The notes under the pieces were generated by a model. It did no database searches. It saw nothing but the letters and a program-made list of their open reading frames with translations, and was not told where the DNA came from. DNA of 23,589 nucleotides. It comes from Actinomycetes bacterium (GTDB lineage Bacteria; Actinomycetota; Actinomycetes; Mycobacteriales; Micromonosporaceae). A program made the position numbers and the translations under genes. Where the stretch lies: positions 1 to 23,589 of the forward strand of contig JAJYSW010000021.1 of NCBI GenBank assembly GCA_021793335.1, written 5' to 3'. Of this stretch, positions 6,740 to 14,927 are shown piece after piece; the stretch's first letter is position 1, and every line of letters begins with the position of its first letter.

Positions 6740-8324
6740 CCGGGGCCTCCTCGTCGAGTCGGAGCGGGATCGGGGAGGCGATGACGCGGTTCCCCGACTG
6801 GAGCGGCAGGGTGAGCACGAACATCGTGCCCCGGCCCGGTTCGCCGACTGCTTGGAGCGTACCGGAGTGGAGTTTGGCGTCCTCCAGGCTGATGGCCAGG
6901 CCGAGCCCGGTGCCCCCGGTCTTGCGGGCGCGGGAGGGGTCGGCGCGCCAGAACCGGTCGAAGACCCGCTCGGCGTGCCCGGGCCTGAGCCCCACCCCGT
7001 GATCGCGGACGGCGACGGCGACGGCGGTCTCTGAGGCGGCGACGGTGACCTCGACGGGCCGCCCTTCGGCGTGCTCGATCGCGTTGGAGACGAGGTTCCT
7101 GACGATGCGCTGGGCGCGGCGCGAATCGATCTCGGCGACGACGCGGCGCCTGGGCCGCCGGACGGTGACGGTGACGCCGCAGTCCTCGGCGAGCGCCGAG
7201 AAATGGGAGACGACGTCCTCGACGATGGGGTTGACGTCGACCGCGTCGACTTCGAGGGACGCGAAACCGGAGTCGAAACGGGAGATCTCCAGCAGTTCCT
7301 GGAGCAGGTCCTCGAAGCGGTCGATCTCGTGCTGGAGCAGCTCCGTGGAGCGCTTCGTGGTCGGGTCGAAGTCGTCACGGTTGTCGTAGAGCAGGTCGGC
7401 GGCCATGCGGATCGTCGCCAGGGGTGTGCGCAGCTCGTGGGAGACGTCGGAGGTGAAACGGCGCTGCATCATGGACATCTCCTCCAGCCGCCGGATCTGG
7501 CTCTGGAGGTTCTCGGCCATGAGGTTGAACGATCCGGCCAGGCGCGCGAGGTCGTCGGCGCCGCGGACCTCCATGCGTTCGTGCAGGAGCCCGGCGGCGA
7601 GCCGCTGGGAGGTGCGGGCGGCCTCGCGGACGGGCGTGACGACCAGGCGCGTGACCAGGGCGGCGATGACCCCGAGGAGGAGCACCAGGGCGATGCCCGC
7701 GAGCGCCAGGTTGGTGCGCAGGAGCCCGATCGCGTCCTGCTCGGAGTCGAGCGAGTAGAACGCGTACAGCTCGTAGTCGACGGTCAGCGCGATCGGCGCG
7801 CCGACGATCAGGTACGGCATCTGCGGGGCGTCCTCGAAGCCGAAGGTGCCGTACTGGCTGGCGACGTTCCCTTCGCGCACCAGTTCGCGCAGTTCGCCGG
7901 AGGGCAGGTCGATACCGCCGGCCGGGTGGGATTTGACCACGTCGCCGTCGGAGGTCGTGAGCAGGATGAACGGCGGGAAGACCGGGTCTTCGGCGAGTTC
8001 GTTGACGACGCGCTGCATGGTCTGGGCGATCGCCGGGTCGGCCGAGGAATTGTAGGAGCCGAGCTGGACGGCGGCGCGTTCGACGGCGTTGACGGTCTCA
8101 TCGACGGCGGTCTCCTGCCGGTCGGCGAGCAGCCCCGAGGTCACCGACCCTGCGACGACGAAGCTGAAGGTGAGGACCAGGACGGTGGAGGCGATCAGGG
8201 TGGAGGCGACGACCCGTAGCTGGAGGGAGGCGCGGAAACGGCCGACGACCGGGTTCGCCGCCCGCACGGCCTGTTTCCGCAACCACCCGCCGACGGCCCG
8301 CAGCCGAGAGGCGGCCCGGCGCAC
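6729..8324 (-). CDS. mtrB: Sensor histidine kinase MtrB
   Basis: A 531-residue membrane kinase. TM1 covers about residues 36-62, an extracytoplasmic sensor region about 63-203, and TM2 about 204-228. A HAMP domain follows (about 228-282). The dimerisation and phosphoacceptor helix reads FTSDVSHELRTPL, with His296 as the phospho-site. The ATPase domain has an N-box around RNLVSNAIEH (409-418), the G1 box DHGVGL (441-446), FDRFWR as the F-box, and GGTGLGLAI (470-478) as G2. All key residues are intact. The start is GTG at 8324, overlapping the mtrA stop by one base (TAGTG). It senses envelope or division status and phosphorylates MtrA. The membrane-proximal N-terminus is basic. Confidence 0.95.
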   Translation of the reverse strand: MRRAASRLRAVGGWLRKQAVRAANPVVGRFRASLQLRVVASTLIASTVLVLTFSFVVAGSVTSGLLADRQETAVDETVNAVERAAVQLGSYNSSADPAIAQTMQRVVNELAEDPVFPPFILLTTSDGDVVKSHPAGGIDLPSGELRELVREGNVASQYGTFGFEDAPQMPYLIVGAPIALTVDYELYAFYSLDSEQDAIGLLRTNLALAGIALVLLLGVIAALVTRLVVTPVREAARTSQRLAAGLLHERMEVRGADDLARLAGSFNLMAENLQSQIRRLEEMSMMQRRFTSDVSHELRTPLATIRMAADLLYDNRDDFDPTTKRSTELLQHEIDRFEDLLQELLEISRFDSGFASLEVDAVDVNPIVEDVVSHFSALAEDCGVTVTVRRPRRRVVAEIDSRRAQRIVRNLVSNAIEHAEGRPVEVTVAASETAVAVAVRDHGVGLRPGHAERVFDRFWRADPSRARKTGGTGLGLAISLEDAKLHSGTLQAVGEPGRGTMFVLTLPLQSGNRVIASPIPLRLDEEAPDAL

Positions 8325-9019
8325 TATCCCAATCCGGCTTTGTACCCGACGCCGCGGACGGTCTGGATGAGCTGCGGACGCTCGGGGTCGGGTTCGATCT
8401 TGGCCCTCAGGCGCTGCACGTGGACGTTGACCAGTCGCGTGTCGGCCGAGTGCCGGTAACCCCAGACCTGTTCCAGGAGCACTTGGCGGGTGAAGACTTG
8501 GCGAGGCTTGCGGGCGAGGGCCACCAGCAGGTCGAATTCGAGTGGGGTCAGCTTCACTTCGGCGCCGTTGAGGGTCACCTGGTGGGCGGGCACGTCGATC
8601 TGGACTTGGAGGCCGGGCTTGCCGATCTCCAGTCGTTCGGGCGTGACGTCGTCGCCGCGGCGCAGGCGGGCGCGGATGCGGGCGACGAGCTCCTTGGGTT
8701 TGAACGGTTTGACGATGTAGTCGTCGGCGCCCGATTCGAGGCCGAGCACGACGTCGACGGTGTCGGACTTCGCGGTGAGCATGACGATCGGGACGCCGGA
8801 CTCGCCGCGGATGGCCTTGGCGACGTCGAGGCCGCTCATGCCGGGCAGCATGAGGTCGAGCAGGACGATATCGGGACGGTGCTCCTTGAACGCGGCAAGG
8901 GCCTTCTCACCGTCGGTGACGAACGTGGGGGTGAATCCTTCGGTGCGCAGAATGATGCCGAGCATCTCCGCCAACGCCGGGTCGTCGTCGACGACGAGTA
9001 CACGTGCTCTCATGGACAC
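8324..9019 (-). CDS. mtrA: Response regulator MtrA (OmpR family)
   Basis: A 231-residue OmpR/PhoB-type regulator. The receiver domain (4-118) has the acidic pocket VVDDDP, phospho-acceptor Asp55 in LLDLMLPGMSG, Thr82 in VMLTAK and Lys104 in VKPFKP. The winged-helix domain (about 130-231) ends with DTRLVNVHVQRLRAKIE and TVRGVGYK. These are close to actinobacterial MtrA, which in other actinobacteria controls cell-wall hydrolases, division and DNA-replication genes. GTG 9019 is favoured because GAGGTGG lies 7 nt upstream; the in-frame ATG at 9013 is the alternative. A terminator-like hairpin begins only 25 bp upstream, so the promoter must overlap or precede it. Confidence 0.95.
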   Translation of the reverse strand: MSMRARVLVVDDDPALAEMLGIILRTEGFTPTFVTDGEKALAAFKEHRPDIVLLDLMLPGMSGLDVAKAIRGESGVPIVMLTAKSDTVDVVLGLESGADDYIVKPFKPKELVARIRARLRRGDDVTPERLEIGKPGLQVQIDVPAHQVTLNGAEVKLTPLEFDLLVALARKPRQVFTRQVLLEQVWGYRHSADTRLVNVHVQRLRAKIEPDPERPQLIQTVRGVGYKAGLG

Positions 9020-9043
9020 CAGTTTTCCACCTCACAAAAGCCG

Positions 9044-9075
9044 GGAGCACCACGGGTGGTCACCCGTGGTGCTCC
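9044..9075 (-). terminator. Strong hairpin between ndh and mtrA
   Basis: GGAGCACCACGGGTG (9044-9058) and CACCCGTGGTGCTCC (9061-9075) are a perfect 15-bp inverted repeat. Read leftward it is followed within a few bases by CTTTTG. It sits 12 bp after the ndh stop, so it should terminate the upstream six-gene operon. Any read-through into mtrA must pass it. Confidence 0.85.
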
Positions 9076-9086
9076 AACTGTATCGA

Positions 9087-10484
9087 CTACCCGACCGGCT
9101 TCCCGACCTCAGCGGGGTCGGAGCCCGAGGCGATGGCCTCGAACGGCTCGCGACCGAGACTGATCTCGCCGAGCTGGACCATCTCGCGCTTGGTGAAGAA
9201 CCCGACGATCCAGTCGGCCAGGATGCGGCCCTTGCGGCCGACCCCGGGCACGCGCGACAGGTGATAACCGCGGTGCATGAGCCAGGCGAGCAGGCCCTTC
9301 GCCTTGAAGCCGTACGTGTTGGCGACGCCCTTGTACAGGCCGAGACCGGCCACCGAGCCGATGTACTTGTGTTCATACGGCTTGAGGACGGAACCGACGT
9401 GCTGGGCGTAGAGGTTGTCGGCCAGGATGTGGGCCTGGCGGACGGCGTGCTGGGCGCTGGGCGCGCAGTACTGCATCGGGAAGTCCGAGGTGTCGGGCAC
9501 CTGGGCCGAGTCGCCGGCGCCCCACGCCCCGGCGACGACCTCGCCGATCTGGGCGGTGCCCGCCTCGACGCCCGAGGCGACCTGGAGACGGGTGTTGCAT
9601 TCGAGGTGGCCCTTGGGGCCGATCGGCAGGTCGGTCTTCTTGAGCAGCGGGTTGGGCATGACGCCGGCGGTCCAGATGATGGTGTCGGAGTCGAACTCCT
9701 CGCCGTCGGTGAGGACGACGTGGCCGCCTTCGCAGGACTTCAGCGTGGTGCCCAGGCGGACGTCGACGCCGCGCTTGGTGAGTTCGCGAGCCGCGTAGGC
9801 GCCCATCTGCGGGCCGACCTCGGGCAGGATCTTGTCGGCGTACTCGATGAGATACCACTTGACCTCGGAGGGGTCGATCTCCGGGTAGTTCTTGACGATC
9901 GTGTTCGTCAGGTCTTCGAGTTCACCGAGCGTCTCGGCTCCGGCGAAGCCGCCGCCGACGGTGACGAACGTGAGCGCCTTGCGGCGGATGTCCGGGTCGT
10001 CGGTGGCCGCGGCGATGTCGAAGCACTGGAGGACGTGGTTGCGCAGCCAGATCGCCTCGCCCATGGACTTGATGCCGATGGCGACCTCGGCCAGGCCCGG
10101 GATGGGCAGCGGTCGGGAGACGGACCCCGGGGCGACGACGATCTCGTCGTATTCGATTTCACGGGTGGGGCCAGCGGCCGGCTGCACGGTGAGCCTGCGC
10201 GCGGCGTGGTCGATCTCGGTGACGCCGCCGGTGAGGATCGTGCAGTGCTTGAGCGCTTGGCGCAGCGGGACCACGCCGTGGCGCGGTGAGATGTTGCCGG
10301 CGGCCGCTTCGGGCAGGAAGGGCTGGTAGGTCATGTGCTGGTTGGGGTCGATGACCATCAGTTCCACTTGGCCGCGCCTGATGTCGCTCTTCAGCTTTTT
10401 GCTCAAGCGTTCGGCGACGTAAAAACCGACGTGACCGGCACCTATCACGACTATACGTTTCACATGTTCAATTCTGACCAGCAC
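9087..10484 (-). CDS. ndh: Type II NADH dehydrogenase (NDH-2), FAD-dependent
   Basis: A 465-residue flavoprotein of the single-subunit, non-proton-pumping NADH:quinone oxidoreductase family. The FAD-binding GxGxxG is GAGHVG (15-20). The NADH-binding one is GGGFAG (177-182), in TFVTVGGGFAGAETLGEL. TAGVMPNPLL (272-281) and WGAGDSAQVP (321-330) are the second FAD contacts. The C-terminal stretch ADWIVGFFTKREMVQLG (423-439) is amphipathic, as expected for the membrane-attachment helices of NDH-2. GTG 10484 overlaps the upstream stop by one base; GTG 10463 (VKRIVVIGAG) is a credible shorter start, and neither has a strong Shine-Dalgarno sequence. Ending a MoxR/DUF58 operon is an unusual place for it. 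A related disulfide or thioredoxin-type reductase is less likely because no CxxC-type redox pair is seen. Confidence 0.85.
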   Translation of the reverse strand: MLVRIEHVKRIVVIGAGHVGFYVAERLSKKLKSDIRRGQVELMVIDPNQHMTYQPFLPEAAAGNISPRHGVVPLRQALKHCTILTGGVTEIDHAARRLTVQPAAGPTREIEYDEIVVAPGSVSRPLPIPGLAEVAIGIKSMGEAIWLRNHVLQCFDIAAATDDPDIRRKALTFVTVGGGFAGAETLGELEDLTNTIVKNYPEIDPSEVKWYLIEYADKILPEVGPQMGAYAARELTKRGVDVRLGTTLKSCEGGHVVLTDGEEFDSDTIIWTAGVMPNPLLKKTDLPIGPKGHLECNTRLQVASGVEAGTAQIGEVVAGAWGAGDSAQVPDTSDFPMQYCAPSAQHAVRQAHILADNLYAQHVGSVLKPYEHKYIGSVAGLGLYKGVANTYGFKAKGLLAWLMHRGYHLSRVPGVGRKGRILADWIVGFFTKREMVQLGEISLGREPFEAIASGSDPAEVGKPVG

Positions 10485-11098
10485 TAGCGCGGGATGTGTA
10501 GGGAACGCGCGAGGACGTAGATCACGGTGACAGCCGACACGAGCCCGATACCCACTGCGACGGCCGGAGGGATCGCCGCGAAATACGCGGTGAACAGGGC
10601 CAGCACGCCGGCGAAGGCCGCTGTCGACGCTGCGACGATCCCCAGGTGACGAGCCAAGTTGTGGACGATCTCACTATCGAGGGCGGTAGTCGTCCGAAAG
10701 CGTTGGGTCACGGCCGCGGTCGCGTGGCCGACGTAGAGCAGGACGGCCACGGCCGCGGCGGTCGGCAGGCCCCCGTGTTCGCCGTCCAGGCCGGTGGCGA
10801 TCAGCCAGGCCGCGATGACGGTGCCGGAGGCCGCCAGCGGCGCGATCCCGGCGGGTAGGAGTGCGGCGCCCAGGGCGATGAGGAGCGCTAGGGCGAGGTA
10901 CGGCGCCGAAGCCGACCACTGCTTCGGGACCGCGAGCTCGGCGGCGATGAAATACGCCGAGCCGACGGCGACGCGCAGGAACAGGGCCGCCGGAACCAGA
11001 CGCCGAGTCCAGGAGGTGACGCGGCGGCGTGCGCTGCTCGCACGGAGGCGCACGCCGTCTCCGGCCGCTTCGAACAGTCCTCGGGGGGCGTCGCTCAC
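10484..11098 (-). CDS. Polytopic membrane protein, function unknown
   Basis: A 204-residue protein with a basic cytoplasmic start (residues 18-33) and about six hydrophobic segments, near 36-55, 66-83, 85-103, 111-130, 151-172 and 176-196. It has no recognised catalytic motif. GTG 11098 overlaps the DUF58 stop by 4 bases (GTGA), and its own stop overlaps the ndh start by one base, so it is tightly built into the operon. It may anchor or support the neighbouring DUF58/MoxR membrane complex, or the respiratory enzyme encoded next; the sequence alone does not decide. Confidence 0.7.
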   Translation of the reverse strand: MSDAPRGLFEAAGDGVRLRASSARRRVTSWTRRLVPAALFLRVAVGSAYFIAAELAVPKQWSASAPYLALALLIALGAALLPAGIAPLAASGTVIAAWLIATGLDGEHGGLPTAAAVAVLLYVGHATAAVTQRFRTTTALDSEIVHNLARHLGIVAASTAAFAGVLALFTAYFAAIPPAVAVGIGLVSAVTVIYVLARSLHIPR

Positions 11099-12450
11099 CG
11101 GTACCGCCTCCTGACCAGTTGGGCGATGACGTCATCGAGCGAGGCGGCACCCGTCCAGGGCTCGACTGCGACGCCGAGATCGCGCAGTTCCATGATCGTG
11201 TTCTCCCGGCTGAGGCGCCACAGCCGTTCGGCGTAGGGCGTCCAGTGCGAGCGGGAGGGCGGCGAGACGTGAGCGGGCATCGTGTCGACGCATAGGACTG
11301 GGCGTCCGGCCCGGGCGAGGGCGGCGACCAGACCGATGGAGCGCTCGCCGAGGAGCGGGGTGAAGACCACGTGCATGCTGCGGTGGTTGCCGAGCTGGCG
11401 GCGGAGCGCTTCGACCGAGGCCGGGAGCGGATTGTCGGGGATCTCGACGGCGGCGAGCCAACGCAGCAGCGCGAGGTGGTGGCGGCGTCCGGCACCGGCG
11501 CGCAGGCGTCGAGAGCGGGCCCCGAATTCGATGCAGCCGACGCGGTCGCCCTGCAGCGCGTAGTGGGCGGCGACGGCTCCGGCTGCTCGGACGGTGAGAT
11601 CGGCGATCGAGGCCGGCCCGCCGATGCCGCCGGAGGCCCCGGCCTCCACCTGGAGGTCGAGGATCAAAGTGACATCGGTATCCCTTTCGGACAAAGTGGC
11701 GTTGACGTACAGTTCCTGGGATCGAGCCGAGGTCCGCCAGTCGATGCGGCGGAGCCGGTCGCCGGGCTGATAGAGCCGGACTTCGGCGAGTTCTCCGGAA
11801 TCGCCGAGACGTCTGGACCGGTGGACTCCGGCGACGCCGTCGGCGAACGGCAGCGACTCGGAGGACTCGAACCAGTCGGGGACCGGCAGGGCCCACACCT
11901 TCGAGCCGGGCAGTGCCTGGACGGTCGTCTCCAGCAGCCCGCCGCACGCGTAGGACTGGACGTGGACGGGGCCGAGGAGGTGGCCGCCCCAACGGCGGGC
12001 TTCGCCGGCGACGACCATCTCGCGGGCCGTGGCCGGTGCGAGACGCTCGGCGAAGTCGCCTCTGCCGGTGTGCAGATCGATCCAGTGGTCGGCGGCGGCG
12101 GTGACGACGGTGGTGATGCCGACGGGCTCGGGATTGGCGACTCGGAGGACGGCCGAGGCGGTGCCGCCCTCGGCGCAGCTCGCCTCACTGGCGTCGAGCC
12201 GGGCCTCGGGCGGCCGGGCAGGCCGCTCGCGCAGCAGCAGCGCGGTGCCGACGACGAACGGCGCGGCGATGAGCACCAGGTCCACGCGGCCGAACGCGAC
12301 GGAGGCGAGCAGGCAGCACGCGGCGATGACGGCGGCTCGGGTGAGGGCGGCGGTGCGCCGCCACTCGACGGGCCGTTCGGGCGTGCGCCGTCGAAGCGGC
12401 CGCGGATTGTCGGTGCGCAGGCTCAGCGCGGGGTCGGCTGTCAGATTCAT
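11095..12450 (-). CDS. DUF58 domain membrane protein (MoxR partner)
   Basis: A 451-residue protein. Two hydrophobic segments (about 36-54 and 56-73) are followed by a beta-rich region (about 80-200) and the DUF58 core, whose hallmark is YQPGDRLRRIDWRTSARS (227-243). The part after that (TDVTLILDLQVE onward) resembles a von Willebrand A-like fold, the usual downstream half of these proteins. DUF58 proteins are regularly encoded next to MoxR ATPases and are thought to be assembled or activated by them. ATG 12450 overlaps the MoxR stop as ATGA. A longer reading to 12558 would overlap MoxR by over 100 bp and was rejected. Confidence 0.88.
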   Translation of the reverse strand: MNLTADPALSLRTDNPRPLRRRTPERPVEWRRTAALTRAAVIAACCLLASVAFGRVDLVLIAAPFVVGTALLLRERPARPPEARLDASEASCAEGGTASAVLRVANPEPVGITTVVTAAADHWIDLHTGRGDFAERLAPATAREMVVAGEARRWGGHLLGPVHVQSYACGGLLETTVQALPGSKVWALPVPDWFESSESLPFADGVAGVHRSRRLGDSGELAEVRLYQPGDRLRRIDWRTSARSQELYVNATLSERDTDVTLILDLQVEAGASGGIGGPASIADLTVRAAGAVAAHYALQGDRVGCIEFGARSRRLRAGAGRRHHLALLRWLAAVEIPDNPLPASVEALRRQLGNHRSMHVVFTPLLGERSIGLVAALARAGRPVLCVDTMPAHVSPPSRSHWTPYAERLWRLSRENTIMELRDLGVAVEPWTGAASLDDVIAQLVRRRYR

Positions 12451-13457
12451 CGCTGCGTCGCGGCCTGCCCGTGGACGGGCGTCTGGGCGCTCTGCGGGGC
12501 TTCGACGCCGCGGCAGATGTCGTCGATGACGGTGGCCGGTTCGATGCGGCGCATCCACAGTTCGGGACGCAGCGTGATGCGGTGCGCGAGCGCGGCGGCG
12601 GCGACGCCCTTGACGTCGTCGGGAGTGACGAAGTCACGCCCGGAGAGGACCGCGATGGCGCGAGAGGCCAGCAGCAGGGCGAGCGACCCGCGCGGGGACG
12701 CGCCGACCTGCAACTGCGAGTGGTGGCGGGAGGCGGCGACGATCGCGACGATGTAGCGACCCACGGAGTCCTCGACGGTGACGTGTTCGAGGGCGGCCTG
12801 CATCCCGACGAGGGTCGCGGCGTCGATGACCGGGTCGAGATCGACGTCCTCGGTCCTGCGTCCGATGCGGCGTTGGAGGACCTCCCACTCCTCTTCGGGA
12901 GTGGGATAGCCGAAGGACACGCGCAGCAGGAAACGGTCCAGTTGGGCCTCGGGAAGCTGGTAGGTGCCTTCGAACTCGACGGGGTTGGAGGTGGCCAGGA
13001 CCGTGAAGGGCCGCGGCAGCGGGTGCGTCTCGCCCTCGACCGAGACCTGGCGTTCCTGCATGGCCTCCAGGAGCGCCGACTGCGTCTTCGGCGGCGTCCG
13101 GTTGATCTCGTCGGCCAGCAGCAGGTTCGTGTGGACCGGGCCTTTGCGGTAGACGAACTCGGCGGTCTTCTGGTTGTACAGGAACGAGCCGGTGACGTCG
13201 GCGGGCAGCAGATCGGGCGTGAACTGGAGACGCCGGAAGTCCAGCCCGAGGCTCTGCGCGAAGCATCGGGCCGTGAGTGTCTTTCCGAGCCCGGGGAGGT
13301 CTTCGAGCAGAATGTGTCCGCCGGCGAGGATGCCGGCCAGCACCAGTCTCAGCTCCTCGTCCTTGCCGACGATGACGGAGCGGACCGAATCGAGGACGGC
13401 CTGGGCTCGCGCGGCGACCTCATCGAGGCCGATCGACGGTGCTGCGTGTTCATTCAT
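12447..13457 (-). CDS. MoxR-family AAA+ ATPase
   Basis: A 336-residue ATPase. The Walker A loop is DLPGLGKT (53-60), the Walker B is LLLADE (112-117), and INRTPPKTQSALLEAMQE follows as in MoxR proteins. The sensor 1 region is VLATSNPVEFEGTYQLPEAQLDRF (153-176), with the helical lid domain after it. All nucleotide-binding residues are present. MoxR ATPases act as chaperones that mature partner proteins with VWA-like domains; the DUF58 protein translated next (ATGA overlap) is the natural partner. The ATG at 13457 has AGGAG about 10 nt upstream. There is a 34-bp gap to the preceding gene. Confidence 0.93.
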   Translation of the reverse strand: MNEHAAPSIGLDEVAARAQAVLDSVRSVIVGKDEELRLVLAGILAGGHILLEDLPGLGKTLTARCFAQSLGLDFRRLQFTPDLLPADVTGSFLYNQKTAEFVYRKGPVHTNLLLADEINRTPPKTQSALLEAMQERQVSVEGETHPLPRPFTVLATSNPVEFEGTYQLPEAQLDRFLLRVSFGYPTPEEEWEVLQRRIGRRTEDVDLDPVIDAATLVGMQAALEHVTVEDSVGRYIVAIVAASRHHSQLQVGASPRGSLALLLASRAIAVLSGRDFVTPDDVKGVAAAALAHRITLRPELWMRRIEPATVIDDICRGVEAPQSAQTPVHGQAATQR

Positions 13458-13491
13458 CGTTGTTCACTCCTGCTCGTGGCGGCCGGGCCCA

Positions 13492-14001
13492 TCAGATGGC
13501 CTCGATCCTGGTGAGGTGCTCGCCGAGCTGCCGCTCGGTGGGGCAGGCGGCGACCGGCTCGGTGAGCAGGGCGTAGGTGCGTTCACCGAGCAGTTCGCGG
13601 CACTGGTCGGGGTGGGCGTGCAGCGACAGGCCGCGGCGCAGCCGCAGCCGTTCCTCGACCAGTTCGACGAGCCGCTGCCTGGCATTGCTCTCTTCGAAGG
13701 TCCGCCGGCCGGTCTCGGCGAAGATGAGTTGGTCCTCCCAGCGGTTGACCTCGACGAAGGGCCGCCAGGTGGGCGTGTTGACCTTCTGCACGGTGAGTTC
13801 GGGCCCCGGCTCGGCTTCGGGGTGCAGTGCGGAGACGAGCGCTCCGGCGGCCAGCCCGGCGAGGGCCAGGAGCGCCACCTGCCACAGCAGGACGTCGACA
13901 CCGGAGAGCTTTGCGAGGCCTCCTGCCGCGAAAGCGGCGGCGACCACGCCGACGGCGGACCAGGGCCGGAGCCGGCCGAACGGGGTGAGGAACTCCTTCA
14001 T
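13492..14001 (-). CDS. Small membrane protein, function unknown
   Basis: A 169-residue protein with two hydrophobic segments (about 14-31 and 36-58) followed by a soluble C-terminal region of about 110 residues. That region carries ELTVQKVNTPTWRPFVEVNRWE and a charged helix, RQRLVELVEERLRLRRG. The short hairpin of membrane helices suggests both ends are cytoplasmic. ATG 14001 overlaps the DUF4129 stop as ATGA. I do not recognise a named family. Its fixed position between the DUF4129 and MoxR genes suggests a part in the same membrane-associated assembly. Confidence 0.7.
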   Translation of the reverse strand: MKEFLTPFGRLRPWSAVGVVAAAFAAGGLAKLSGVDVLLWQVALLALAGLAAGALVSALHPEAEPGPELTVQKVNTPTWRPFVEVNRWEDQLIFAETGRRTFEESNARQRLVELVEERLRLRRGLSLHAHPDQCRELLGERTYALLTEPVAACPTERQLGEHLTRIEAI

Positions 14002-14696
14002 CGCGTTTCCTTGACGCCGAGCCGGCCTTGCAGGTCGACCAGTGCCGAGCGGGCCCGGTCGCGGTCGGCCTCGCCGACTTCATGCGGCGAGTAGCGGGCC
14101 CGCAAGTACGCCTCCGATAGGCGCGAGAGCGACCTGCCTTGCAGTTCGTGGCGTTCGAGCAGTTTCCGTGTCAGGTCCGAGGGCGTGTCGGAGGGTTCTT
14201 TGGCGATACCGACTCGTTCGCCCGCCGCTTCGAAATGCACCCAGCAGGCGATGATGGCGCTGCGCGGGTCGGTTCCCAGATCGATCTCGGCGAGCCCGGC
14301 GGCGACGGCCTCCTCGACCAGGGCGACGTCGCGGCGGAGGTACTGCGGTTCGCTCTCGTGCCGTCGCTCGGTGGGCTGCGTGTCGGCCAGCCACCGAACG
14401 AGCCGCCGTCCCAGGACGAACAGCAGCAGCGCGAACGGGATGCCGACGAGCACGCCCAGAATGAGCCAGGAGACCCACGGCGGCAGCGAAGCGCCCTCGG
14501 ATTCGGTGAAGATCGGGGCGCTGGTCGCCTCGGGTTCCGGTTCGGGTTGCAAGTTCTGCGGAAGCGGGCTGTGCTCGACTTCGATCGTCGTCTCGCCCTG
14601 GTTCCATTGCAGGCCGGTGCCTTGGGCGGCGATCCCGACCACGGTGAGCGCGGCGACGGCCACGATGACGGGCAGCCAGCGGCGGCGCGTCAACAT
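13998..14696 (-). CDS. DUF4129 domain membrane protein
   Basis: A 232-residue protein. TM1 is at about 6-24. An acidic, Pro-rich extracytoplasmic loop contains PEPEPEA, and TM2 is at about 74-97. The cytoplasmic DUF4129 region (about 129-220) starts AVAAGLAEIDLGTDPRSAIIACW and ends LSEAYLRARYSPHEVGEADRDRARSAL. The AIIACW...E and YLRARYSPHE blocks are the family's signature. DUF4129 occurs as the C-terminus of bacterial transglutaminase-like membrane proteins and as a free protein in MoxR-DUF58 operons. No transglutaminase gene is present here. ATG 14696 is the best in-frame start, although its ribosome-binding site is poor; a short upstream frame may couple to it. Confidence 0.85.
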   Translation of the reverse strand: MLTRRRWLPVIVAVAALTVVGIAAQGTGLQWNQGETTIEVEHSPLPQNLQPEPEPEATSAPIFTESEGASLPPWVSWLILGVLVGIPFALLLFVLGRRLVRWLADTQPTERRHESEPQYLRRDVALVEEAVAAGLAEIDLGTDPRSAIIACWVHFEAAGERVGIAKEPSDTPSDLTRKLLERHELQGRSLSRLSEAYLRARYSPHEVGEADRDRARSALVDLQGRLGVKETR

Positions 14697-14749
14697 GTGC
14701 CCGGTCTCGTCCGGCGGGGACCGGGCTCCGGGGCGGCGGCATGCGTCAT
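14690..14749 (-). CDS. Possible 19-codon leader peptide before the DUF4129 gene
   Basis: ATG at 14749 has GAGG 6 nt upstream, better than the site before the DUF4129 ATG. The frame reads MTHAAAPEPGPRRTRPGTC and stops at 14690-14692, overlapping the DUF4129 start by 7 bases. Such overlap could couple translation. High-GC sequence produces such frames by chance, so this is tentative. Confidence 0.25.
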   Translation of the reverse strand: MTHAAAPEPGPRRTRPGTC

Positions 14750-14927
14750 GGGGAACCTCGTGAGATGACGTTGCATCGTGTTACGTGAGGCCCACCATAA
14801 CGCCCGGGTACTTCCCTCGCCCAGCCTCCCGGTTCAGCACCGGAACCACATGCGGCCGGAAGTGTCCCTTATCCGACAGTGTCGTTCGAGCAGTGTTCGA
14901 ATGCCCTCTTTTAACGTCAGGCAAGTG
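14750..14927. promoter_or_regulatory. Divergent intergenic region (DUF4129 operon / nuclease-like gene)
   Basis: This gap separates two divergent genes and must contain their promoters. Visible elements are a small inverted repeat, GGTTC (14831-14835) and GAACC (14843-14847), and a direct repeat of GTTCGA (14884-14889 and 14895-14900) with an 11-bp period, about one helical turn. No -35/-10 pair is convincing. Confidence 0.35.

Noticed and set aside
6740..7378. In-frame upstream extension of lpqB to 792 residues
   Set aside because: The extra part is Ser/Arg/Pro-rich shadow sequence lying over intact mtrB. The ATG at 6739 has GAGGAGG upstream and a correct lipoprotein signal.
14884..14900. 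Possible LexA (SOS) box, TTCGAGCAGTGTTCGA
   Set aside because: The actinobacterial box needs CGAAC and GTTCG separated by 4 bases. Here the spacer is 3 and the left half has a mismatch, so it is only a GTTCGA direct repeat.
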